Source of the DNA: Verrucomicrobiia bacterium | GTDB taxonomy: Bacteria > Verrucomicrobiota > Verrucomicrobiia > JADLBR01 > JAIBCM01 | Assembly: GCA_019694135.1 (NCBI GenBank) | Contig: JAIBCM010000001.1 | Location: 310,001 to 374,000, forward strand | Direction: 5' to 3' | DNA: 64,000 nucleotides | Part shown: piece by piece, positions 36,090 through 43,581 of the stretch | Numbering within the stretch: the stretch's first letter is position 1 | Layout: each line of letters starts with the position of its first letter | Program-made: the position numbers and the translations under genes | Notes under the pieces: model-generated | What the model was told of the DNA's origin: nothing | Database searches by the model: none | What the model saw: only the letters and a program-made list of their open reading frames with translations

Positions 36090-37811
36090 TCAAATTTGTG
36101 AAAGCTGAACCGCCAAATGATCTTTTAGCGATTCGGCAAGTGATTCTTGGATTTCCGTCTCGGCATCATTTTTAGATCCAACCTGCAAAAGGTTTACTTT
36201 AAATCTTAAATTCTTTTGCCATTTTTGATCCGCGCATGCTGCTAATGCATTAAATTTTTGAATGTAATTGAAATATTGATTAAGGTCGTTATTTTTATAA
36301 GATTTTAGAATCAACCAATAATAAGCGTGGATTAAGTAAGTGTGGCTGATTTGTAATGCCACTGCTTTTTTAAAATATTGAAAAGCCTCAGCAAAATTTT
36401 TAACTCTTGTTAATCGTTCACCTAACATGCTAAATAAAACGACTTGTCCAAGTAGCGTTGTATTATTAATTTGAAGATAAGATAATGCTAGTGCCTTGCC
36501 TTGATTCGCGTTGCCTATATCAAAATATGCCCAAGAAACAAAACCAAGATATTCCCAAAATTCGACCTTGTCGCACCACAACCAGTTTTTCTTTTCAGCG
36601 CTTAGCGATTGCCAAATATTAACAATAGAAGCATTAGCTCCTAAATCACCTTGACGCGCTGTCAACCTCCATAAAATATTTATAGCTCTTGAGGGATGAA
36701 TGGAGTCTTCAAATTCAATCAAAGCCAACTTTTCACCTTTAGAAAAAATTTGGTTAGCAAGTTCTTTTAAAGAATCATTTTTATAGAGCTGTCTAGCTAA
36801 ATTTAGAAGCGTCTCCCAATCTTCAATTTGGTTAACGGCGATAAGAATTTCGTTTTTAGCTTTGGCGATAGCTTCGGTCTGGCCTGCGGCGATGAGGTTG
36901 GTGATCCAATTCATTTTCGCTTGCAGGCGAAAGCGGGTGGGAACAGTTTCATTTTGGTCGATTTGTCGAAAAAGTTCTGCGGCTTTTTCGTGGTTTTTCT
37001 CAGCTTCTTCCAATTCTGCTAGCGCCCAAACACTCTTATGATATTGCGAACTTTTTGCGTTGAGAACATTGATGTTATGCTCCAAAAGCCAACGAGCTTG
37101 GTCGGGTTGGTTTTGGTTGCGATAGACGGCAGCGAGACCATGACAGAGTTTGCCACCAAAACGGTCGTTATATAGATTGATTCCTTTTTCTATATAGGCT
37201 TTGATTTCTGGGTTTTTGCCGGTTTGGAGTTGCGATGAAATTAAGGTTTTAACTGCGCTCAAGTATTCGCTGGCGCTGAGTCTTGAGGTTCGTAATAGGT
37301 CTTGGGCAAAATTGCTTGCGAGTTCTAAATCACCCCTATTTTGGGCGTCGACAAGTTTGAGTTTTTCAAGTTCTGTTGCAATAATAGGATGATCGTTTCC
37401 TTCTTTATTTAACCAACTGTCGGCGATGGCTTGCCAGCTTTCATTTTGATGATTTCTGAGTGTTTTGACGATGGCCAGGATCGCCCGTGCTCGAACAGTT
37501 TTATTTTTAATCACCCATAGTCCATCGAGAAATTCTTGTATTTCTGCAATTCCATTCTGCTGTTGTCGATGGCGAATGGAAATAATCAATTCCCATGCTG
37601 ATAAAGTTTTGGCGCTGAATTTTCCCAAAAGTAGCGCTTGGGTAGCTCGCAAGTAGGCTTCGGAGAGATTGTTTTCTCGCAATGCAATTTCCGATAAACC
37701 CAAGCGAGCGCGACAGCCGCCATTGGGATTAACCTGCAAACATTTGGTAAAAAATTCCTTAGCACTTTGAGTTTCGCCTTCCTGCAAAAAAAAGTTTTCC
37801 CAACCGCGCAC
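36090..37811 (-). CDS. TPR protein, 3' part of a frameshifted gene
   Basis: 573 residues from an internal GTG; no ribosome site supports that start. The sequence is helix-turn-helix TPR-like throughout (for example SAKEFFTKCLQVNPNGG, NEKAAELFRQID-like KAAELFRQIDQNET, FQYFKKAVALQI). The frame stays TPR-like upstream of the GTG (NDRIDRASWV), back to a point where it meets the frame of the gene at 37759-38292. Removing one A from the CCAAACG run near 37832-37838 would join the two. It is therefore most likely the main part of one TPR protein of about 740 residues, split by a mutation, a sequencing error or recoding. No signal peptide is seen. Confidence 0.75.
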   Translation of the reverse strand: MRGWENFFLQEGETQSAKEFFTKCLQVNPNGGCRARLGLSEIALRENNLSEAYLRATQALLLGKFSAKTLSAWELIISIRHRQQQNGIAEIQEFLDGLWVIKNKTVRARAILAIVKTLRNHQNESWQAIADSWLNKEGNDHPIIATELEKLKLVDAQNRGDLELASNFAQDLLRTSRLSASEYLSAVKTLISSQLQTGKNPEIKAYIEKGINLYNDRFGGKLCHGLAAVYRNQNQPDQARWLLEHNINVLNAKSSQYHKSVWALAELEEAEKNHEKAAELFRQIDQNETVPTRFRLQAKMNWITNLIAAGQTEAIAKAKNEILIAVNQIEDWETLLNLARQLYKNDSLKELANQIFSKGEKLALIEFEDSIHPSRAINILWRLTARQGDLGANASIVNIWQSLSAEKKNWLWCDKVEFWEYLGFVSWAYFDIGNANQGKALALSYLQINNTTLLGQVVLFSMLGERLTRVKNFAEAFQYFKKAVALQISHTYLIHAYYWLILKSYKNNDLNQYFNYIQKFNALAACADQKWQKNLRFKVNLLQVGSKNDAETEIQESLAESLKDHLAVQLSQI

Positions 37812-38292
37812 CCACGACGCTCGGTCGATGCGGTCGTTTGGTAATGGTTAATTTTCCATTTTGTAAAAGTTGTTGTTGCGCTTCTTTGATTTCCTGTTGA
37901 TGTTTTTCATACCAATCTAACGCTTTTTGCCAACTTGCTTCCGCTACTTGATAAGCTTCCGGCACTTGAACCTGTTTGAGCAAACTACGAACTTGTCCAA
38001 CGATGGCACGAAACCAGCTCTGTGGATCGTTTTCTTCTAAAGCTAAAACCTCCGATTTCTGATAAACCTCCAAAGCGTTAGAAAATTTTCCTTGCTGAAA
38101 TTCGCCATCGCCTGCCAAGGCCAATAATTTAGCTTGCCAGCCCGCGCTTTGGTTTTGGCTTATCGTTTTATCCAACAAACTCAACGCTTCGGGATAATTT
38201 CTTTGTTTGATTCTTTGATTGATACCTTTCGCAACTCCGCTTAACCCCACTTTGACTTCTTGATGAATGCGTTGTCTTTTTCGGTTGCTCAT
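37759..38292 (-). CDS. TPR protein, 5' part of a frameshifted gene
   Basis: 177 residues from ATG 38292 (GAGAG about 8 nt upstream). Residues 1 to about 152 are TPR-like helices (YPEALSLLDKTISQNQ, FSNALEVYQKSEVLALEEND). The last 25 residues (after NGKLTITK) turn into an Arg-rich, unstructured string (RPHRPSVVGARLGKLFFAGR), typical of reading out of frame. In that stretch the other frame carries good TPR sequence. See the entry at 36090-37811. It heads the operon that continues with the four-cysteine and PDZ genes. Confidence 0.7.
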   Translation of the reverse strand: MSNRKRQRIHQEVKVGLSGVAKGINQRIKQRNYPEALSLLDKTISQNQSAGWQAKLLALAGDGEFQQGKFSNALEVYQKSEVLALEENDPQSWFRAIVGQVRSLLKQVQVPEAYQVAEASWQKALDWYEKHQQEIKEAQQQLLQNGKLTITKRPHRPSVVGARLGKLFFAGRRNSKC

Positions 38293-38369
38293 CGCTTAGC
38301 TCTCAGTATTCTGCTTTCAGTTTTCTGTAGCCAATTTGGCAAGCGAGGCAGCTTGCCCTACAATTTAAA

Positions 38370-38409
38370 AATAAAAAAGGACTGGCGTCTTGCTTATCAG
38401 ACACCAGCC
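38370..38409 (-). terminator. Terminator after small secreted protein gene
   Basis: On the minus strand: CTGGTGTCT, 8-nt loop, AGACGCCAG (one G-U pair), then TCCTTTTTTATTTTT. A good intrinsic terminator about 150 nt downstream of the 38556-38840 gene and upstream of the TPR operon. The rest of 38293-38555 shows no gene I can support. Confidence 0.8.
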
Positions 38410-38555
38410 CACGTTGCAGAGTGAGCAAAACTACGAGTAAACCCTTTCGGGTTTGTTCGTAATTATTATTTGTTTTGAGTTCACTCGAAATTCTTTTGCC
38501 ACGGAACACACAGAGAAATTTAAAAAAAATGTAATTAAGAAATTCTGTTTTCATC

Positions 38556-38840
38556 TTAACTTATTTTGTCTCGGTGAGCTCTGGGGCTATTTTTTTCCTC
38601 TAAAACTATCTCAAATTCCGTAACTTGATCTCTGACGCTTTTTATCGCTTCATGCGCTGTGCGAAAACGTCCTCGCTCACACAGTTTCAAAAAGGACTCG
38701 CTATATTTTCTACCTAATAAAGGTCGAATGCGCACTTTACCACGATTTAAAAATTGAATGCCACCGGCGCTCGCTCCCAACAATGCCAATCCCGTTAAAC
38801 TTATGAACTTTTTGCGTGTTATAACACAGTTTTGGCTCAT
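38556..38840 (-). CDS. Small exported protein, unknown
   Basis: 94 residues. An N-terminal TRKKFISLTGLALLGASAGG resembles a Tat-type or Sec signal anchor, with RK instead of RR. The mature part is short and charged (ERGRFRTAHEAIKSVRDQ, EFEIVLEEKN). A consensus promoter sits directly before it (38850-38878) and a terminator follows, so it appears to be an independent transcript. No family recognised. It could also be a remnant of a longer Tat substrate. Confidence 0.55.
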   Translation of the reverse strand: MSQNCVITRKKFISLTGLALLGASAGGIQFLNRGKVRIRPLLGRKYSESFLKLCERGRFRTAHEAIKSVRDQVTEFEIVLEEKNSPRAHRDKIS

Positions 38841-38849
38841 GACGCAGGT

Positions 38850-38878
38850 AATTTACTCTCTCTCTGCACTCCTGTCAA
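38850..38878 (-). promoter_or_regulatory. Promoter of small exported protein gene
   Basis: TTGACA (38878-38873 on the minus strand), 17-nt spacer with a GAGAGAGAG run, TAAATT (-10). The expected start of transcription is about 3 nt before the ATG at 38840, so the mRNA would be nearly leaderless. Confidence 0.6.
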
Positions 38879-38914
38879 ACAAATTTGTTGATTTTTTAAA
38901 TTTTTTCGAAAAAT

Positions 38915-41287
38915 TTAATCTTTCACCCGAAACGCAAGCAAACGCAGGCCATTTAAACAAACTAAAACCGTGCTTCCTTCATGCCCAACCACTCCCAAAG
39001 GCAAAGGCAGTTGAAAACCTAGTGCAGAAATAACGAGAACAACAATAACACCCAACGCAAAAGTGAGGTTTTGATATACAATTTTTTTAGCCTGACGACT
39101 CAATTGAATAGCAAAAGGTATATTTTTTAAATTGTCGCTCATCAAAACCACATCCGCAGTTTCCATCGCCACATCCGTTCCCGCAGCGCCCATTGCGACA
39201 CCAATCGAAGCCGATGCTAGAGCTGGTGCGTCATTAACTCCATCACCAACCATCGCCACCTCACCCAACTTTCTGAGATCACGCAAAACCAAAACTTTAT
39301 CTTGCGGCAAAAGATCTGCGTAAAATTCATCCACTCCCGCCTGACGCGCAATCGCTGCCGCAACGCGTGGATTATCCCCCGTTACCATCACTACTTGTTT
39401 AATGCCCAAGGCTTTTAATTGTTGCACCACTTTGGGCGCGTCTTCGCGCAAAACATCTGCAATCGCTATCGCACCCAACAAAGAAGCCACTGCGCCATCT
39501 TCAGAAATTTTCCCCACCAACACTGCCGTTTTTCCTTCATCTTGAAAACGCGCTACTTCTTTTAAAGCTACCTCACGTTCCGGACAATGAAACTGCTCAA
39601 AAAATCGTGGACTTCCCACAGCAATACGTTCCCCATTCACTGTGGCATTCGCGCCCTTTCCAGAAATGGATTGAAAATGGGTTGCTTCAAATAATTGCAA
39701 AGATCGACTTTGTGCTTCCTTGAGAATGGCTTGGCCCAAAGGATGTTCCGATTTCGCTTCCACAGAAGCCGCCAGAGACAACAATCGCACTTCATCGCAA
39801 CTTTTTGCACCGGGAAAATTCAAGGTTTTTCCGATTGTCGCCACATCGGTAACACGCGGTTTGCCTTCCGTTAACGTGCCCGTCTTATCCAAAGCCACAA
39901 TTTTAATTTCCGCACAGCGTTCCAAATGTGCGCCACCTTTGAATAAAACTCCTTTTCTTGCTGCGCACCCGATCGCTGACAAAATCGACGCTGGTGTGCT
40001 AATAATCAAAGCACAAGGTGAAGCCACTACCATCACCGTCATCGCGCGATAAAAAGTGGAAGAAAAATTCTCTTTCAATACCAATGTTGGAATCACAATC
40101 AAAGCGATGGTAAAGGCAATCACGCCTAACGCATAAAATTGTTCCGCCTTATCTAAAAACCGTTGCGTTTTAGCTCGTTCACTTTGCGCTTCTTCAACCA
40201 GTTGAATTAAACGGGCCAGAGTCGAATCTTTAGCTAAACGTGTAACACGAAACTCAATCGCTCCGGTTTGATTAATCGAACCTGCAAAAACGTGCTGCCC
40301 CATTTCCTTATAAACTGGCATCGACTCGCCCGTGAGCGAAGATTCATCAAAGTCGCTTGACCCTTCAACAATCTCGCCGTCCAAAGGAACACTTTCTCCG
40401 GGCCGAACAATCACGCGATCTCCTATCTGTAAAGATTCAATAGGCAACACTTCCGTTTTCCCATTGCGACGAACCAAAGCTGTTTCAGGCCGAAGTTGCA
40501 TCAACGATTGAATCGCTTTGCGCGTGCGATCCATGGCGTAACCCTGCAACACATTGGAAAAAGAAAATAAAAAAAGTAGAACAGCACCTTCCAGAGGCGC
40601 TCCAACATAAGCCGCGCCCAACGCCGCCAAAAGCATGAGCAAATCGACGTTAACCGTTTTTTCTTTTAACGACTGCCAACTCGCTTGAATTCCAAAATAA
40701 CCGCCAAACACATAGGCCAACACATAACACACGCTTTGCGCCAAGGAAGACCAGCCGATTCGCAGAGCAAGCCATCCCAAACCTAATGAAATCAAAGTGC
40801 CAAAGGTGAAAAAAATTTCTACATTTTCGCGATGGAAAATTTTTTTCCACCAAACTTTTTCTTCCGTAATTAAAAATTCATATGGCTTAACCGGCGCGCC
40901 AATTTTTTTAACCTTTTCAATCACTTCCGAAGGTTGCAAAATCGAAGTGTCATAAGTCACATTCATGACACCTCCCAAGAAAGTCGCTGTAGCGCGTTTG
41001 ATGCCAGGAATTTTTTTGGCTTTATCTTCCAAACGCATCGCTGTGGCTTCAGCGGCCCTACCAGTCAAGCGCATGATATATTTTTTAAAATGTTTTTGGA
41101 CAGCAGGAGCCACATGATTAATGAGCGCTTCTACTTCCGCATCCGAAATCACTTTAGGATCATAATCCAATTCCACTTTTTCGCCTGGCACATCCACGTG
41201 CGCGCTCACCACACCTTGTTTGGTCGCAAGCACTTTCTCAATTTCTTCCGGAGAAGAATCGGTCGGACGAGGAGATGATGCACTCAT
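38915..41287 (-). CDS. P1B-4-type heavy-metal-transporting ATPase
   Basis: A 790-residue P-type ATPase for export of transition metals across the inner membrane. Two ferredoxin-like domains at the N-terminus (about 12-65 and 68-135) lack the usual CxxC. TGES is at 319-322 (actuator), the SPC motif at 423-425 in the transport path, DKTGT at 467-471 (phosphorylated Asp), GDGVNDAPAL in the hinge, and HEGST at 769-773 in the last membrane helix. SPC plus HEG-x-T defines the P1B-4 group, linked to Co, Zn or Fe efflux. The ATG overlaps the stop of the serine hydrolase (ATGA). No metal regulator is adjacent. Confidence 0.92.
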   Translation of the reverse strand: MSASSPRPTDSSPEEIEKVLATKQGVVSAHVDVPGEKVELDYDPKVISDAEVEALINHVAPAVQKHFKKYIMRLTGRAAEATAMRLEDKAKKIPGIKRATATFLGGVMNVTYDTSILQPSEVIEKVKKIGAPVKPYEFLITEEKVWWKKIFHRENVEIFFTFGTLISLGLGWLALRIGWSSLAQSVCYVLAYVFGGYFGIQASWQSLKEKTVNVDLLMLLAALGAAYVGAPLEGAVLLFLFSFSNVLQGYAMDRTRKAIQSLMQLRPETALVRRNGKTEVLPIESLQIGDRVIVRPGESVPLDGEIVEGSSDFDESSLTGESMPVYKEMGQHVFAGSINQTGAIEFRVTRLAKDSTLARLIQLVEEAQSERAKTQRFLDKAEQFYALGVIAFTIALIVIPTLVLKENFSSTFYRAMTVMVVASPCALIISTPASILSAIGCAARKGVLFKGGAHLERCAEIKIVALDKTGTLTEGKPRVTDVATIGKTLNFPGAKSCDEVRLLSLAASVEAKSEHPLGQAILKEAQSRSLQLFEATHFQSISGKGANATVNGERIAVGSPRFFEQFHCPEREVALKEVARFQDEGKTAVLVGKISEDGAVASLLGAIAIADVLREDAPKVVQQLKALGIKQVVMVTGDNPRVAAAIARQAGVDEFYADLLPQDKVLVLRDLRKLGEVAMVGDGVNDAPALASASIGVAMGAAGTDVAMETADVVLMSDNLKNIPFAIQLSRQAKKIVYQNLTFALGVIVVLVISALGFQLPLPLGVVGHEGSTVLVCLNGLRLLAFRVKD

Positions 41288-42399
41288 TTTTTATCTAAAC
41301 TTAAATCCTGATAAATTGCTTCATTCATTTTTGTGGTTCGTTCATGATGCACTTTTTCGCCAGGCATTCCGTTAAAAACCCAACTTACGATTAAATCATA
41401 AGCCGGATCCACAAATCCAAAAGAAGATTGCGCACCAGCATGACCAAACGCTTTTTCTGAAGCGTAACGACCAAAATGATAAGGTTTGTCCACAAAATCG
41501 GCTTCAATCGCGTTCAGCATAAAACCTAATCCCCAATCCATATTTTGTCGAAACGTATGATCCCACATTCCCTTCCGATGTCGAGCGATCAAATAATCCA
41601 AAGTTTCCTTTTTCAAAATTTTATTTTGTATCAAAGCTTGGTAGAAAAATCCCAGTTCTCGAATCGGTCCCAATGCGTTGCTGCCCGGCTTATAGCTCAA
41701 CGCCATTTTCTCAACAGAATGATTGGCATGAATCTGAGGCGGTTGCAAACTGGTATCAAACATCTCACCCACTTTTTCCCTCTCCAATTCTTGTCGAGAT
41801 AAACCCATATGACTATGAAACATTCCTGCCGGCAAAAAAATATTTTCTCGAATATAATCTTGCCAGTTTTGATTCACCACGCGTTGCAATAACTCAGCTA
41901 AAATTATCCAACTTCCCGAACGATGATAGCCCGCCTTCTCGCCAGCAATCCAATTAGGCTCACGCGGAGTGTGACAAATTTTTTCCAACACCTGCGCCCA
42001 CGATAAATTTTCAAATGCGATTAAATCCGTCCCACGCATTCCTCCAGTATGCATCAACAAATGGCGCACTGTTAAAGATTCTTTGCCCCCTTGTCCAAAC
42101 TCTGGCCAACTTTTCGCAATCGGCTCATCCCAATCCATTTTTCCTTTTTCCCACAACTGCGCTATCGCAACCGCCAGAATCGGCTTGCCCGATGACAACC
42201 ACAACATCTTGTCTTGCGATTGCAAAGCCATCCCTTCACTTCGCTCGCCCACCGCAAAATCCACAACCGTTTCTCCGCGGTAAGAAATATAAACCTGAGC
42301 GCCAGAATGCCATTGATTAGTAATGCCTTCCTCGATCAATAAAAAAATTTTATCCCACTGTTTCAATTTATTACTCGCTTCTACTTTCGTATAAATCAA
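41284..42399 (-). CDS. Beta-lactamase-family serine hydrolase
   Basis: Up to 371 residues of the class C beta-lactamase/EstB-like family, without a signal peptide and so probably cytoplasmic. The SxxK motif is SSGK (about 70-73); the middle shows YHRSGSW; HAGAQSSFGFVDP near the C-terminus takes the KTG place. These enzymes are usually esterases or peptidases rather than true beta-lactamases. The start is uncertain: TTG at 42399 lies inside fic, and another TTG at 42366 lies just after the fic stop with a GAG-rich stretch before it. The stop overlaps the ATPase start. It is the middle gene of a fic-hydrolase-ATPase operon. Confidence 0.85.
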   Translation of the reverse strand: MIYTKVEASNKLKQWDKIFLLIEEGITNQWHSGAQVYISYRGETVVDFAVGERSEGMALQSQDKMLWLSSGKPILAVAIAQLWEKGKMDWDEPIAKSWPEFGQGGKESLTVRHLLMHTGGMRGTDLIAFENLSWAQVLEKICHTPREPNWIAGEKAGYHRSGSWIILAELLQRVVNQNWQDYIRENIFLPAGMFHSHMGLSRQELEREKVGEMFDTSLQPPQIHANHSVEKMALSYKPGSNALGPIRELGFFYQALIQNKILKKETLDYLIARHRKGMWDHTFRQNMDWGLGFMLNAIEADFVDKPYHFGRYASEKAFGHAGAQSSFGFVDPAYDLIVSWVFNGMPGEKVHHERTTKMNEAIYQDLSLDKK

Positions 42400-43480
42400 T
42401 TAACGGAGACAAAACAAAAACATTACCACTTCTCCCTCCTTTTCCCTTTTTAAGGATCTTTAAGATATTTTCTTGGATGAGAAGATTTAACAAAACTGAA
42501 ATAGATTGAGCGCTAGGCGCATGACTTCCTCTACGAAAAATACGGCTTTGAAAAATAGGTTGTTTAAATATTTGGTCTAACATCGGAATCGCCCATCGCG
42601 ATCGTGTTAGATTTAACACTCTTTCCTTCAAACTCTCATAAAGATCTACGATTTGATAAATTGTTTTTAAATTCTTTTTGGATTGATGAGCTATCGCTTT
42701 CATAAAAAAAACAACCCAATCCTCCCATTGATTCGTTTGACCTAGTTGATGAAGCCGATCCATATAAGTTTCACGATGAATTTCTAAATAATCAGAAAGA
42801 TAAAAAAGTGGTTGGGGCAAAATTTTCTTTTCATACAAAAACAAAGGAATGAGAATGCGCCCTAACCGTCCATTACCATCCAAAAAAGGATGCAGCAACT
42901 CAAACTGCGCATGAAGTGTAGCCAATTGCACTAGCACATCGCGCTCGTCAGCATGATAATATTTTTCCCAATTATCTAAATACTCGGGCAATAAATGAGC
43001 TTCGGGTGGAACAAAATGCGCATTTTCTAAAGTGCTTCCCGGTCGACCAATCCAATTTTGTGTTTTACGAAAATTTCCCCGATTTTTGTTATATCCTCTT
43101 ACACTGTCCAAAAGAATTCCATGCAAGTGTAATAATAAATTCAAAGAAAAAGGATGCGTTTTCATTTTTTCTTTAGCCGCTTGCAAAGCCGATCGATAAT
43201 TTAAAATTTCCTGAATATCATTTCGTTTGGTTTCACTAACTGCCTCATCCCCAGCTTCAAACTTAAACACTTCACTCAAAGTCGCATGAGTGCCTTCAAT
43301 TTGAGAAGAAAGCACCGCTTCCTGACTCATCAAAGGGGCCAATAAAACTTCGACATGCGGCAAGCGATAAAGGGCGCCCTTATATTCAGCAAGAGACCCT
43401 GTCGCTTGGGTGATCCAAGGCAATAATTTTTCCCAATCCAACTTTTGAATCGGAAGCTTTTGAGTAACAAAAGGTTTCAT
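42371..43480 (-). CDS. Fic family protein with winged-helix C-terminus
   Basis: 369 residues from ATG 43480. The Fic core motif HPFLDGNGRLGR starts at His197 and has the catalytic His and full anion-binding residues, so AMP transfer (or a related nucleotide transfer) to a target protein is likely. The inhibitory-helix motif SSQIEGT (about 58-64) near the N-terminus marks a class II self-inhibited Fic. The last 75 residues look like a winged helix (SAQSISVLLNLLIQENILKIL, then GRSGNVFVLS). A perfect 14-bp inverted repeat lies 34 nt upstream (43514-43548), a plausible site for self-regulation. The 3' end may overlap the hydrolase. Confidence 0.9.
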   Translation of the reverse strand: MKPFVTQKLPIQKLDWEKLLPWITQATGSLAEYKGALYRLPHVEVLLAPLMSQEAVLSSQIEGTHATLSEVFKFEAGDEAVSETKRNDIQEILNYRSALQAAKEKMKTHPFSLNLLLHLHGILLDSVRGYNKNRGNFRKTQNWIGRPGSTLENAHFVPPEAHLLPEYLDNWEKYYHADERDVLVQLATLHAQFELLHPFLDGNGRLGRILIPLFLYEKKILPQPLFYLSDYLEIHRETYMDRLHQLGQTNQWEDWVVFFMKAIAHQSKKNLKTIYQIVDLYESLKERVLNLTRSRWAIPMLDQIFKQPIFQSRIFRRGSHAPSAQSISVLLNLLIQENILKILKKGKGGRSGNVFVLSPLIDLYESRSE

Positions 43481-43513
43481 ATTTATATCAAGCCTTGTAG
43501 AGGTAAAACCTAG

Positions 43514-43548
43514 TTTTATCAATAAAAAATGCTATTTTATTGATAAAA
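43514..43548. promoter_or_regulatory. Perfect inverted repeat, candidate fic operator
   Basis: TTTTATCAATAAAA (43514-43527) and TTTTATTGATAAAA (43535-43548) are exact reverse complements separated by 7 nt. The repeat lies between the lpdA stop and the fic start and has no T tail, so it looks like a protein-binding site. Binding by the winged-helix part of Fic is inference. Confidence 0.6.
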
Positions 43549-43581
43549 GATTGTTAATTGCTTGCTGTAAATTAATTACAG

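Noticed and set aside
38303-38554. Minus-strand reading frame of 83 codons
   Set aside because: It runs through a clear terminator hairpin and encodes a low-quality sequence without recognisable features; treated as non-coding.
41284-42399. True beta-lactamase (antibiotic resistance)
   Set aside because: There is no signal peptide and the motif set is closer to EstB-like esterases or peptidases; resistance is not supported.
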